Origin: Sphingosinicella microcystinivorans
Lineage (GTDB): Bacteria > Pseudomonadota > Alphaproteobacteria > Sphingomonadales > Sphingomonadaceae
Length of the DNA: 64,000 nucleotides
NCBI RefSeq assembly: GCF_027941835.1
Contig: NZ_CP116005.1
Coordinates: forward strand, 2,805,501-2,869,500
Reading direction: 5' to 3'
Positions 45,117-54,463 of the stretch are shown piece by piece (the stretch's first letter is position 1; the number at the start of each line of letters is the position of its first letter). Below the pieces are notes generated by a model that saw nothing but the letters and a program-made list of their open reading frames with translations, had not been told where the DNA came from and searched no databases. A program made the position numbers and the translations under genes.

Positions 45117-46124
45117 ATGAGCGATATCGTCTCCTTCGAGCGTCGCCGCGCGATGCTGAAAAGCGCGATGGGACCGACAATCGCCACTGCGCTCGCCGAC
45201 CCGGCCGTGATCGAGATCATGGTGAATCCGGATGGTGCCTTGCGTCTCGACAGGCTTGGTGAAGGCCGCATTGACACCGGCACCCGTTATGATCCCGCGC
45301 AGGTCGAACGCATCATCCGGCTGGTAGCATCCCATGCCCGCACCGAAGTCCATGCGAACGCGCCGATCGTGTCGGCGGAGCTGCCGCCGCACGGGGACGG
45401 GGCAGGGGAGCGCTTCGAGGGCGTCCTGCCGCCGGTCAGTCTCGCGCCGTGCTTCTCGATCCGAAAGCCCGCCGCGAAGATCTACACGCTGCTCGACTAC
45501 GTGACCGACGGTATCATGTCCGCCGAGACGGCGCGGGTGCTGTCGATGGCGGTCGTCGAGCGCAAGAATATCCTTGTCGCGGGCGGCACATCGTCAGGCA
45601 AGACGACGCTCGCCAACGCGCTTCTCGCCGAGATGGCGCATTTGGACGAGCGCGTCATCATCATCGAGGACACGCGCGAGCTGCAATGCGCCGCGAGCGA
45701 TGTCGTCGCGCTCCGCACCCGTTCGATTGGCGCTGGCAGCATCGGCAGCATCACCATGGCCGATCTCGTGCGCTCGACGCTGCGCCTCCGTCCGGACCGC
45801 ATCGTCGTCGGCGAGGTGCGCGGCCGCGAGGCGCTGGACCTGCTGAAGAGCTGGAACACGGGTCATCCGGGCGGCATCGCCACGGTCCACGCGAATAGCG
45901 CCATCTCCGCGCTCTACCGGCTCGAAAGCCTCGTGCAGGAGAGTGTCGTCACCGTGCCGAGGCGGCTGATCGCCGACGCTATCGACATGATCGTGTTCAT
46001 CTCCGGGCGCGGCTTCGCGCGCCGGGTGGAGACGATCGCACGCGTCGCCGGCCTCGACCCCGACGGCGGTTACGCCGTGATCGACCTTACCCCTGACCGA
46101 ACCCCCGAACCTCAAGGAGAATGA
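45117..46124 (+). CDS. trbB: TrbB, conjugal transfer ATPase (VirB11-like)
   Basis: The 335-residue hexameric ATPase of the mating-pair apparatus shows Walker A (VAGGTSSGKTTLANALLAE), an Asp box (IIIEDTRELQC), the Walker B region (LRPDRIVVGEVRGREALDLL) and a His box (GHPGGIATVHANSA). ATG 45117 is preceded by GCGGAG. It is the first trb gene. Confidence 0.94.
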   Translation: MSDIVSFERRRAMLKSAMGPTIATALADPAVIEIMVNPDGALRLDRLGEGRIDTGTRYDPAQVERIIRLVASHARTEVHANAPIVSAELPPHGDGAGERFEGVLPPVSLAPCFSIRKPAAKIYTLLDYVTDGIMSAETARVLSMAVVERKNILVAGGTSSGKTTLANALLAEMAHLDERVIIIEDTRELQCAASDVVALRTRSIGAGSIGSITMADLVRSTLRLRPDRIVVGEVRGREALDLLKSWNTGHPGGIATVHANSAISALYRLESLVQESVVTVPRRLIADAIDMIVFISGRGFARRVETIARVAGLDPDGGYAVIDLTPDRTPEPQGE

Positions 46125-46127
46125 CCA

Positions 46128-46463
46128 ATGCGCCTGTCTTGCATTCCTGATCGCCAATCCATCGTCCTTGCCAGCATCGCCGTGATTGCGGGGCTCGCGC
46201 TTGCCGCCACCGCGCAGGCCGCGGGCTCGGGAATGCCGTGGGAAGAGCCGCTCCAGCAGGTGCTGGAATCGGTGCAAGGTCCGGTTGCCAAGATCGTCGC
46301 GGTGATCATCATCATCGTGACCGGCCTGACGCTGGCGTTCGGCGAGACGGCGGGAGGATTCCGGCGCCTGATCCAGATCGTGTTCGGCCTGTCGATCGCC
46401 TTTGCGGCATCGAGCTTCTTCCTGTCCTTCTTCAGCTTCGGCGGCGGGGCGCTGATCGCATGA
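46128..46463 (+). CDS. trbC: TrbC, pilin
   Basis: The 111-residue protein has a long signal sequence (IVLASIAVIAGLALAATAQAA) and two hydrophobic segments (VAVIIIIVTGLTLAFGETAG, FGLSIAFAASSFFLSFFSF), as in VirB2/TrbC pilins. It starts three bases after trbB and overlaps trbD by ATGA. Confidence 0.9.
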   Translation: MRLSCIPDRQSIVLASIAVIAGLALAATAQAAGSGMPWEEPLQQVLESVQGPVAKIVAVIIIIVTGLTLAFGETAGGFRRLIQIVFGLSIAFAASSFFLSFFSFGGGALIA

Positions 46464-46729
46464 CGGCCAGTGCCCACATCGAGGGGTTCGAGGCGCCGAT
46501 ACACCGCGCGCTCGCCGAACCGATCCTGCTCGGCGGCGCGCCGCGCGCCATCGCGATCGTCAACGGTACGGTCGCTACGGCGCTCGGGCTCGGCCTCCAG
46601 CAATGGATTGCGGGCTTCGTGATGTGGGCGCTCGGGCACACGCTCGCCGTGTTCGCGGCGAAGCGCGATCCCGACTTCGCACCGGTGCTTGCCCGTCACC
46701 TCCGGCAACGTGGATACCTGTCATGCTAG
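46460..46729 (+). CDS. trbD: TrbD, conjugal transfer membrane protein (VirB3-like)
   Basis: The 89-residue protein starts with the amphipathic IEGFEAPIHRALAEPILLGG and has two membrane segments. It ends KRDPDFAPVLARHLRQRGYL, the usual TrbD layout. It overlaps trbC and trbE. Confidence 0.9.
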   Translation: MTASAHIEGFEAPIHRALAEPILLGGAPRAIAIVNGTVATALGLGLQQWIAGFVMWALGHTLAVFAAKRDPDFAPVLARHLRQRGYLSC

Positions 46730-49161
46730 CCTTGCGCGAATACCGGCAGAAGGCCGACCGGCTGCCGGACCATCTGCCGTGGGCGGCGCTGGTCGCCCCC
46801 GGCGTGGTGCTGAACAAGGACGGCAGTTTTCAGCGGACCTTGCGGTTTCGCGGGCCGGACCTTGAATCCGCCACCGAGGCCGAGCTGGTTTCGGCCTGCG
46901 CGCGGGCGAACAACGTGCTCAAGCGGTTCGGCTCGGGCTGGGCGCTACATGTCGAGGCCGAGCGGCGGGAGGCGCCGGGCTATCCGGTGAGCGATTTTCC
47001 CAATGCCGTGTCGTGGCTTGTCGACGAGGAACGTGCCGCCGCGTTCGAAAGCGCCGGGATGCACTTCGAGAGCCGCTACTATCTTACGCTCACTTTCCTA
47101 CCGCCGCCCGACCAGGTTGACACGGCGGGCCGCGCATTGGTCGAGCGCAGCGACGACGTAAAGGGTCGCGACTGGCGGCAGGCGCTCGCCGGCTTCATTG
47201 CTGAAACGGATAGGGCGCTGGATCTGTTCTCTGGTTTCATGCCGGAGGTCCGGGCGCTCGACGACAGCGAGACGCTGACCTTCCTGCATGGCACCATATC
47301 GACCCGGCGCCATGCCGTCAGTGTTCCCGAGACGCCGATGTATCTGGACGCGATGCTCGTCGACACGCCGTTGACTGGCGGCCTTGAGCCGATGCTTGGG
47401 AATCAGCACCTTCGGACGTTGACGATCCTGGGATTCCCGGGCGCCAGCCGGCCCGGCATCCTCGACGCGCTCAACCACGAGGATTTCGGCTATCGCTGGG
47501 TGACACGCTTCCTTGCGCTCGACAAGACCGACGCGACCAAGGTGCTGACTAAGCTGCGCCGGCAATGGTTCAACAAGCGCAAGTCGATCACCGCGCTTCT
47601 GCGCGAGGTCATCTACAACCAGCCGGTCCAATTGCTCGACAGCGACGCCGACAACAAGGTGGTCGATGCCGATCTCGCGCTCCAGGCGCTTGGGCAGGAT
47701 CACGTCGCGTTCGGCTATCTGACCACGACGATCACCGTTGCAGATGAGGATCGTGCGCGCGTCGAGGACAAGGTCCGCGCCGTCGAGCGGATCGTGAACG
47801 GTCTCGGCTTCACCTGCATTCGCGAGACCGTTAACGCCGTCGAGGCATGGCTGTCGAGCCTGCCGGGCCATGTCTATGCCAACGTCCGGCAGCCCATCAT
47901 CCACACGCTCAATCTCGCACACTTGATGCCGCTGTCGTCGGTATGGGCAGGACCGGCAGCCAACACGCATCTGAACGGCCCGCCACTGCTCTACGCCGAA
48001 ACCAGCGGCTCCACGCCGTTCCGCCTGTCGACCCACGTCGGCGATGTCGGGCATATGCTGATCGTCGGGCCGACAGGCGCGGGCAAGTCCGTCCTGCTCG
48101 CATTGCTGGCCTTGCAGTTTCGGCGCTATCCGGGCTCACAGGTCTATATCTTCGACATGGGTCGCTCGGCGCGCGCGGCGACGCTGGCGATGGGCGGCGC
48201 TCATCATGGCCTTGGTCTTGGCGGTGACGCCGGCGAGACGATCGCGTTCCAGCCCCTGCGCCACATCGACCAGCCCGACGAGCGGGCATGGGCCGCCGAG
48301 TGGATCGGGGCCTTGCTCGCCCACGAAAAGGTGCTGGTGACGCCGGAGGTCAAGGAATCGGTCTGGTCGGCGCTCACCAATCTCGCCACGGCCCCGGTCG
48401 AAGAGCGCACGCTGACCGGCCTGTCGCTGCTGCTGCAATCGGCGCAGTTACGTGTCGCATTGTCCCCGTACACCTTGGAAGGTCCGTTCGGCCGGCTATT
48501 CGATGCTGCCGAAGATGACCTCGCCATTGCCGACGTGCAGTGCTTCGAGACCGAAGCCTTGATGGGACATGCCGGGATCGTCGCTCCGGTGCTGACCTAT
48601 CTGTTCCATCGGCTCGAGGAGCGCTTCACGGGCAAGCCGACGTTGCTGGTCCTCGACGAGGCCTGGGTGTTCCTCGACCACCCGCTGTTCGCCGCGCGCA
48701 TCCGCGAATGGCTGAAAACGCTCCGCAAGAAGAACGTCGCGGTCGTGTTTGCAACGCAGTCGCTCGCCGACATTGCAGATTCCACCATTGCACCGGCGAT
48801 CATCGAGAGCTGCCCGCAGCACATCCTGCTGCCCAACGACCGGGCGATCGAGCCGCAGTCCCGTGCCGCCTATGAACGGTTCGGACTCAATGCGCGTCAG
48901 ATCGAACTGATCAGCCGCGCCGTCCCGAAGCGCCAGTATTACCTGCAGTCGGCGCGCGGCAACCGGCTGTTCGAGCTGAAGCTCGGTCCGATCGCGCGCA
49001 CGCTGTGCGGTGCATCCGATCCTGAAACCCAAAAGCGCATCGACAGGATTCTCGCCGAACACGGCGCAGAGGGCTTCGCGGGCCGGTTCCTGAGCGGCGC
49101 CGGCCTCGAATGGGCGGCCGACGCAGCCGCCGGTTTTCCCGCTCCCCCGGTGCAACCATGA
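46723..49161 (+). CDS. trbE: TrbE, conjugal transfer ATPase (VirB4-like)
   Basis: The 812-residue ATPase has the N-terminal CagE/TrbE/VirB domain (LREYRQKADRLPDHLPWAAL), Walker A (IVGPTGAGKSVLLALLALQF), and Walker B (TLLVLDEAWVFLDHP) followed by FATQSLADIADS. The length is normal and the frame is complete. It powers assembly of the transfer channel. The stop overlaps an ATG with the next ribosome site (ATGAGGAG). Confidence 0.95.
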   Translation: MLALREYRQKADRLPDHLPWAALVAPGVVLNKDGSFQRTLRFRGPDLESATEAELVSACARANNVLKRFGSGWALHVEAERREAPGYPVSDFPNAVSWLVDEERAAAFESAGMHFESRYYLTLTFLPPPDQVDTAGRALVERSDDVKGRDWRQALAGFIAETDRALDLFSGFMPEVRALDDSETLTFLHGTISTRRHAVSVPETPMYLDAMLVDTPLTGGLEPMLGNQHLRTLTILGFPGASRPGILDALNHEDFGYRWVTRFLALDKTDATKVLTKLRRQWFNKRKSITALLREVIYNQPVQLLDSDADNKVVDADLALQALGQDHVAFGYLTTTITVADEDRARVEDKVRAVERIVNGLGFTCIRETVNAVEAWLSSLPGHVYANVRQPIIHTLNLAHLMPLSSVWAGPAANTHLNGPPLLYAETSGSTPFRLSTHVGDVGHMLIVGPTGAGKSVLLALLALQFRRYPGSQVYIFDMGRSARAATLAMGGAHHGLGLGGDAGETIAFQPLRHIDQPDERAWAAEWIGALLAHEKVLVTPEVKESVWSALTNLATAPVEERTLTGLSLLLQSAQLRVALSPYTLEGPFGRLFDAAEDDLAIADVQCFETEALMGHAGIVAPVLTYLFHRLEERFTGKPTLLVLDEAWVFLDHPLFAARIREWLKTLRKKNVAVVFATQSLADIADSTIAPAIIESCPQHILLPNDRAIEPQSRAAYERFGLNARQIELISRAVPKRQYYLQSARGNRLFELKLGPIARTLCGASDPETQKRIDRILAEHGAEGFAGRFLSGAGLEWAADAAAGFPAPPVQP

Positions 49162-49172
49162 GGAGAAAAGAC

Positions 49173-49676
49173 ATGAAGACGTTCATCGTTGCCGGCCTGC
49201 TCGGCATTGGAGCCGTGGGCTCTGCAGCCCTCGTCGTTCCCGCGGCACAGGCGATGCCGGTGTTTGACAGCAACAACTATGCGCAGAACCTTCTCATCGC
49301 GGCGCGGACACTGAGCCAGATCAACAACCAGATCCGGTCGCTTCAGAACGAGGCGGAGGTGCTCGTCAATATGGCGAAGAACCTGTCGCGCATCGACTTC
49401 CCCCAGCTTTCCGAACTGCAGCGCAAGCTTCGCCAGATCGACCTGCTGATGAACCAGGCCCGGCTCATCGACTTCCGGCTCGACGAACTGGACGCGAAGT
49501 TCCGCGCGCTGTTCCCCGAGGAGTACGACCGGGCGCTCAGCACCGACCGGCGCGTCATCGAGGCCCGCAGGCGGCTCGATGCCGGCATGGAGGGGTTCCG
49601 TCACGCGATGGAGGTGCAGGCGCAGGTCGTCGGGAATGTCCGCGACGATGCTGAAGCGCTGTCCGCCATCGTTGCG
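49173..49676 (+). pseudogene. trbJ: TrbJ, 3' end lost at IS21 copy 2
   Basis: The protein starts with a signal peptide (FIVAGLLGIGAVGSAALVVP). The VirB5/TrbJ body includes NNYAQNLLIAARTLSQINNQ and IRSLQNEAEVLVNMAKNLS. About 168 residues are kept before the IS21 end at 49677 adds unrelated codons and a stop; TrbJ is normally about 240-260 residues. The genes that usually follow (trbL, trbF, trbG, trbI) are absent, so a deletion reached from here to 52199. Confidence 0.88.
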
Positions 49677-49854
49677 TGTCAAACGGCGTTCAAAAGGGAC
49701 CCCCGATCGGCGTCGAAGAGGGACCCCCTTTTCGGATAATATGATGCTGGTTTGTTGAAGATGGCCTTGCGCTGCGTGCGGCGGAGGGCGGGCGTAGCCC
49801 GACCGGAGGCGCGCGCAGCGCAAGATAGATTTTTGAAGGCGCCGAAGGTGGCTG

Positions 49855-50586
49855 TCAGCTGCGGTTTTTGAAGCGCCAGCTGTCGTTGCCCGTCTCGACG
49901 ATATCGCAGTGGTGGGTGACGCGGTCGAGCAGCGCCGTGGTCATCTTGGGATCGCCGAACACGGTCGGCCATTCGCCGAAGGCGAGGTTCGTGGTGATGA
50001 TGACGCTGGTCCGCTCATAAAGCTTGCTGATGAGGTGGAACAGCAACTGCCCTCCCGAGCGGGCGAACGGCAGATAACCGAGCTCGTCGAGCACGATCAG
50101 GTCGAGCCGCGACAGCTGCGCCGCCAGGGTCCCGCCTTTGCCGATCCGGGTCTCCTCTTCGAGGCGTGTCACCAGATCGACGGTGTTGAAGTAGCGGGCG
50201 CGAGCGCCCCTTCGCACGACATTGGCGGTGATCGCGATGGCGAGGTGGGTCTTGCCTGTCCCCGTGCCGCCGACCAGCACGATATTGCGGCGAGGCGGGA
50301 GGAAGGAGCCATCGTGAAGGGAGCGGATCATCTCCTCATTGATCGGTGTGCCCTCGAAGCTGAACCGCTCCAGGTCCTTCACCACGGGCAGCCTCGCAGC
50401 CGTCATCCGATAGCGGATGGAGGCTGCATCCCGGTGGGTCGCCTCAGCACGGAGCAGGTCGGTCAGTATCTCCATGGTGGTGCGCTTGCGCTGGAGGCCG
50501 GTGGTGACCGCCTCGTCGAACGCCGCCGCCATGCCCTTGAGTCCGAGGCCGCGCATCGTGTCGATCATATCATGCCGCTGCATCAT
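49855..50586 (-). CDS. istB: IstB ATPase, copy 2
   Basis: The AAA+ helper of transposition is identical in translation to the copy at 39012-39743. Walker A is [15 protein letters not shown]. The start at 50586 overlaps the end of istA. Confidence 0.94.
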   Translation of the reverse strand: MMQRHDMIDTMRGLGLKGMAAAFDEAVTTGLQRKRTTMEILTDLLRAEATHRDAASIRYRMTAARLPVVKDLERFSFEGTPINEEMIRSLHDGSFLPPRRNIVLVGGTGTGKTHLAIAITANVVRRGARARYFNTVDLVTRLEEETRIGKGGTLAAQLSRLDLIVLDELGYLPFARSGGQLLFHLISKLYERTSVIITTNLAFGEWPTVFGDPKMTTALLDRVTHHCDIVETGNDSWRFKNRS

Positions 50587-52084
50587 AGCCTCGCAGCAGA
50601 TCATAGCGGGCACAGTCGGCGAGCGGAGGATGCTGCAGCATCCGGTCTTCCGAAGTGACGATGCTGTGGGGTGTCGCCGGCTCGCGGCGCCGGGAGAGGA
50701 TGTTGAGGATCAGCTCGTCGCTGGCCGTTCCGTTCGCCAACGCTTCGCGCACGGCAGCCTCTACCGGCTCCAGGCCATCGGTGAGCACCGCCGAGAGGAC
50801 CCGCACGAACCTGCGATCGGCCTCGTCCCCGGTGCCGAGCCTTCGCCGTAATCGGTGCAGGGCGGGCGGCAGATCCCAGTCCTGGAACGGTGCGCCGTTA
50901 CGCAGCGCGCCGGGCTTGTGCGCGAGGACCGGCAGATAATGCCAGGGATCGTATATCGTGCGGTTCCGACCGAAGTGGCGCTCATGCTCCCCGACGATCG
51001 CATCGCCGCAGCGTATGACGATGCGATCGGCATAGGAGCGCACCTGAACGGTCCGGCGTGCGGCCGTCGACATGACCGAGTAGCGGTTGCGATCGAAGCT
51101 GATGAGGCAGGTGCCGGTGACGGCATGCTCGCTCTCATGGAAGCCGTCGAACGGTGCCAGGATCGGCTGCAGGGCCGGTCGCTCCATATCCAGCGCCTCG
51201 GCGACGGTAATATCCCCGCGTTCGGGATGGGCATGATGCTCGGCCCAGCGCCGGCACTCGGCCTCCAGCCACCCGTTGAGCTCGGCCAGGCTGGCGAACC
51301 GGAGTCGCGGCTGGAAGAAGCGGCCTCGGATCGTCTGGACCTGCTGCTCGACCTGGCCCTTCTCCCATCCCGCCGCCGGCGAGCAGGCGGTCGGCTCGAC
51401 CATGTAATGATCGGTCATGATCAGGAAGCGGCGGTTGAACACACGCTCCTTGCCGGTGAACACGGCCGTCACCGCCGTCTTCATATTATCGTAGATACCG
51501 CGTCGCGGCACACCGCCGAAGAACGCGAACGCCCGGGCATGGGCATCGAACAGCATCTCCTGGCCCTCGCGCGGATAGGCCCGGACATAGGGTGCGCGCG
51601 AGTCGCAGAGACGCATATGCGCCACCTTCACCCGCATCGGCTTGCCGGCGATCTCCACATCCTCGTGGCTCCAGTCGAACTGGTAGGCCTCACCCGGCTG
51701 GAAGGTCATCGGGATGAACGCCGGTGCGCCTTCGCCAGCATCCTTCCGCCGCGCAGCACGCCAGCGCGCCGCATAGCGGCGCACCGCATCATAGGATCCA
51801 TCGAACCCCTCGCGCACCAGCAGGTCATGGATACGCGTCATCCGTAGCCGATCGCGGCGGCCGCGACCTTCGTTCTCCTCAAGCAGCGCATCGAGACGAT
51901 CCTGATAAGGACCGATCCGCGGCAGCGGCTGGACTTTGCGCTGATAGTTGAACGCCGCCTCCGGCGACCGGATCGCTTTGCGGACGACCTTCCGCGACAA
52001 ACGAAGGTCACGAGCGATCGCCTTGATCGCCTTACCCGCTGCATGCTCACGCCGAATCCGAACCACTGTCTCCACGATCAACAT
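50570..52084 (-). CDS. istA: IstA transposase, copy 2 (intact)
   Basis: The 504-residue transposase is complete, with a helix-turn-helix ([19 protein letters not shown]), the DDE core ([33 protein letters not shown]), and the C-terminal beta domain ([19 protein letters not shown]). It could also supply IstA for copy 1, whose ends are kept. Confidence 0.94.
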   Translation of the reverse strand: MLIVETVVRIRREHAAGKAIKAIARDLRLSRKVVRKAIRSPEAAFNYQRKVQPLPRIGPYQDRLDALLEENEGRGRRDRLRMTRIHDLLVREGFDGSYDAVRRYAARWRAARRKDAGEGAPAFIPMTFQPGEAYQFDWSHEDVEIAGKPMRVKVAHMRLCDSRAPYVRAYPREGQEMLFDAHARAFAFFGGVPRRGIYDNMKTAVTAVFTGKERVFNRRFLIMTDHYMVEPTACSPAAGWEKGQVEQQVQTIRGRFFQPRLRFASLAELNGWLEAECRRWAEHHAHPERGDITVAEALDMERPALQPILAPFDGFHESEHAVTGTCLISFDRNRYSVMSTAARRTVQVRSYADRIVIRCGDAIVGEHERHFGRNRTIYDPWHYLPVLAHKPGALRNGAPFQDWDLPPALHRLRRRLGTGDEADRRFVRVLSAVLTDGLEPVEAAVREALANGTASDELILNILSRRREPATPHSIVTSEDRMLQHPPLADCARYDLLRGYDAAA

Positions 52085-52199
52085 CCCGTTCTCGCCAACT
52101 GATCAAAACCAGTCGGCCGACTAAATCCCCGGGATGAAGGGGTCCTTTTTGCACGCCGATCACCCCACGAAGGGGGTGCCTATTGCACGCTGATCCTCA

Positions 52200-52429
52200 G
52201 GCTGGATGATGGACTTTCCGTCTGGGTGGCTCGCACGCGCGTTGCGCTCGGCGATGGCAGGCGGTCGTCTGCTGCCAGCCTGATTGTCGAGGCGTTCGGT
52301 GACGCCGTCCTGCCGCAGATTCCCGAAGCCATCGGCCGCGCCATCCTGCGCACCGAGGCGGCCCTCGATGCTGTGATTGGATGTGGCTTTCGGCGCAGCC
52401 AGAGGCGAGGGGAGGGAGAACGGTCATGA
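52200..52429 (+). pseudogene. 3' fragment of an unrecognised gene, cut by IS21 copy 2
   Basis: The frame is open from the IS21 edge. It reads LDDGLSVWVARTRVALGDGR, then a conserved-looking VEAFGDAVLPQIPEAIGRAI, to a stop overlapping the alpA start (ATGA). I do not recognise the family. It is not the missing end of trbJ. It was probably the gene upstream of alpA in the integrative element. Confidence 0.5.
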
Positions 52430-52707
52430 GAGCCCGCGTTCGATCCAGGTGTGAGGAAAATCCCAATAATATTCCCCAGACTCCGGTTCCGTCCTTGTCA
52501 AGGGATGCTTTCGATCCCCGGCTTCGCCCGTTGACTGTGCGGGTGCGCGTTGCGGCTTCGATGCTCGGCATCGGGCGGTCAAAACTCTATGAGTTGATCG
52601 CAGCCGGCGAGATCGAGACGATCAAGATCGGTAACGCAACACTTATTCCGGTGGAGTGCCTGGAATCCCTCATCAACAGCAGGCGAGCCCGGATCCGGCA
52701 ATCCTGA
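52426..52707 (+). CDS. AlpA/excisionase-type DNA-binding protein
   Basis: The 93-residue protein has a MerR-like helix-turn-helix (VRVAASMLGIGRSKLYELIA, then GEIETIKIGNATLIPVECL) typical of AlpA/Xis-like regulators next to P4-type integrases. It probably controls excision or integrase expression. It faces the integrase gene. Confidence 0.8.
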   Translation: MRARVRSRCEENPNNIPQTPVPSLSRDAFDPRLRPLTVRVRVAASMLGIGRSKLYELIAAGEIETIKIGNATLIPVECLESLINSRRARIRQS

Positions 52708-52739
52708 TTCCCTGATGTTGGTGAAGCTTGCGGCGGCAC

Positions 52740-53963
52740 TCAACCCGCGCGGCCGAAGCTCCTGACAATGACCGTCCCGCCTGCGCGCAGTTCATCGAGG
52801 TGATCGGACCACCACTGCGCCATGCGCACACGTTCCGCCCAGTATGTGCTGCGGTGATACGCTGCGCGAACGGCATTGCGGTCGCGGTGCGCAAGCGCGC
52901 GCTCGATCGCGTCCGGGTTCCAAAGGCCTGATTCGTTGAGAAAGGTGCTGGCGATTGCCCGAAAACCGTGCGCCGTCATTTCGTCATTCGCGTAGCCGAG
53001 CCGTCGCAAGGCTTGGTTGAGTGTATTCTCACACATGTAGCGCTTGCTCGTGTGAAACGCCGGGAAAAGAAAGACGCCGTGATTGGCAATGGACCGCAGT
53101 TGCCTGACCAGTTCGAGTGATTGCTGTGACAGGGGCACCATGTGTGGCTGTGCCATCTTCATTTTCTCGCCGGGGATGCGCCAGACCGCCTGGTCGAGAT
53201 CAAACTCGGACCATTCGGCCTTACGGAGTTCGCCAGGCCGAACGAACAGGTGAGGCGCGAGCTGCAGGGCAATGCGTGTTTCGGGCCGACCCTCATATCC
53301 GTCGATCGCACGCAGGAGCTCGCCGACCTTTCTCGGTTCGAGCACGGCGGCACGATGCGTGACTTTTGGGGCAGTAAGTGCGCCGCGGAGGATGTCGGCA
53401 GGACTTGCCGTCGCCCGCAACGTAACGATGGCATAGCGGAACACGCGATCGGCGAACGCGCGGAGCCGGTGCGCCGTCTCGCGATGGCCGCGGCGTTCGA
53501 CGCGGCGGAGCGCATCGAGCAGTTCGTGCGGGGTGATCTCCGCGATCGGCCTGTGGCCGATGTCGGGCTCAAGCAGGTCGCGGAACCAGCGCATCTTGAC
53601 CAGCGTGGAGTCGGCCTTGCCCTCACACGCCATCTTCTCGATGTATTCGTCGGCCACCACGCGGAACGTTGTTGCCTGACTCATCGCAGCTTCGAGCGCG
53701 GCCTGCTTTCGGGCAACAGCAGGATCGATACCGGAGGCAAGCAGGCGGCGGGCTTCATCCCGCCGTTCCCGCGCCTCCGCGAGTCCGATTTCCGGGTATT
53801 TTCCGAGGTTTAGCTTCTTTTCATAACCCCGAAAGCGATACTTCAGGCGCCAAAGACGGGCTCCGGAGGGCTGAATCAGGAGAAAAAGACCCCTTTCGTC
53901 AGCCATTTTATACGCATTTTTGCGTGGCTGTGAGGCGCGGATTTCTGCGGCTTTCAGAGACAT
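52740..53963 (-). CDS. int: P4-type tyrosine recombinase/integrase
   Basis: The 407-residue integrase has an N-terminal DUF4102 arm-binding domain (KMADERGLFLLIQPSGARLW, LNLGKYPEIGLAEARERRDE) and a catalytic domain. The catalytic residues can be placed: Arg in LFVRPGELRKAEW, His and Arg in TAHGFRAIASTFLNE, His in ALAHRDRNAVRAAY, and Tyr in HRSTYWAERVRM. The start MSLKAAEIRA at 53963 is favoured over 54068 because the operator-like repeats lie directly upstream. No tRNA target gene is seen nearby. Confidence 0.92.
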   Translation of the reverse strand: MSLKAAEIRASQPRKNAYKMADERGLFLLIQPSGARLWRLKYRFRGYEKKLNLGKYPEIGLAEARERRDEARRLLASGIDPAVARKQAALEAAMSQATTFRVVADEYIEKMACEGKADSTLVKMRWFRDLLEPDIGHRPIAEITPHELLDALRRVERRGHRETAHRLRAFADRVFRYAIVTLRATASPADILRGALTAPKVTHRAAVLEPRKVGELLRAIDGYEGRPETRIALQLAPHLFVRPGELRKAEWSEFDLDQAVWRIPGEKMKMAQPHMVPLSQQSLELVRQLRSIANHGVFLFPAFHTSKRYMCENTLNQALRRLGYANDEMTAHGFRAIASTFLNESGLWNPDAIERALAHRDRNAVRAAYHRSTYWAERVRMAQWWSDHLDELRAGGTVIVRSFGRAG

Positions 53964-53964
53964 T

Positions 53965-54014
53965 TGGGGGCCACCGATTTGGTTTCCGTTTCGTGGCCCC
54001 CACCGTGGCCCCCA
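53965..54014. repeat. Three GTGGCCCCCA repeats upstream of int
   Basis: GTGGCCCCCA occurs at 53993-54002 and 54005-54014, with an inverted copy TGGGGGCCAC at 53965-53974, all just before the int start codon. They could be integrase arm-type sites or an operator for the AlpA-like protein. Confidence 0.6.
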
Positions 54015-54463
54015 AAATGCCCGGAAACGGGTGGATCGGGGTGGACACCGGCGGATGACCGATGGCATATTTTACTCTATTTTATAATGACTTGCGAGCA
54101 AATATGGACCGCTGCGGAAGGGCTCCTGGTGCCCCAAGCAGGACGAAAGCGATGAATATGAGTCGCCGCTTCTCCTACGCTAGGACCGCTTTTCTTCGCA
54201 TCCTGCCGCCGAATGTTGCCGTCAGACACCTCGGAACACTACGATGTAGCGCCCGGTGGTGCTGGCGCAGCGATACGGACTCTGGTTCCCGTTTCCGCGT
54301 CAAGCTCGTCGACGATAGTTCCTGCGGCGGCCTTCGCAGCGTGGATAGCGATGATATTCCTCAGAACTCCATCAACAATGAATAGAATATTTCATCTCGT
54401 CTTAATATTAAAATATGATATTTTCGTAATAATTAATTTCATCAAAAATGAATTTTTATAACC
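54015..54463. other. Gene-free region between int and the SLC13 permease
   Basis: No convincing gene is found; short frames have no recognisable family. The part from about 54377 to 54470 is strikingly AT-rich for this genome. The words TGGTGCCCCAAGCAGGAC at 54128-54145 look a little like a tRNA 3' end on the minus strand, but no tRNA can be folded upstream of them. Confidence 0.45.

Larger units (their letters stand above)
49677..52199 (-). mobile_element. IS21-family element, copy 2 (2523 bp, intact)
   Basis: The ends are TGTCAAACGGCG at 49677 and CGCTGATCCTCA at 52199, the mirror of copy 1. It carries intact istA and istB on the minus strand. The flanks (GTTGCG and GGCTGG) form no target duplication, in line with a deletion at its side. 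With copy 1 it forms a pair of inverted repeats about 9.8 kb apart. Confidence 0.94.

Noticed and set aside
36130-52199. Simple inversion between the two IS21 copies as explanation of the missing target duplications
   Set aside because: Swapping the flanks in the way an inversion would requires matching pairs (CTTCAT with CGCAAC, or CAGCC with GGCCTG), and none match. Deletions next to the copies are more likely.
54128-54145. Possible tRNA 3' end or attachment site on the minus strand
   Set aside because: Only about 18 bases resemble a T-arm and acceptor end, no tRNA can be folded upstream, and no second copy was noticed at the other side of the element.
54062-54385. A 107-residue plus-strand frame downstream of int
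   Set aside because: No recognisable family, no good ribosome site, and it runs into AT-rich non-coding-looking sequence.
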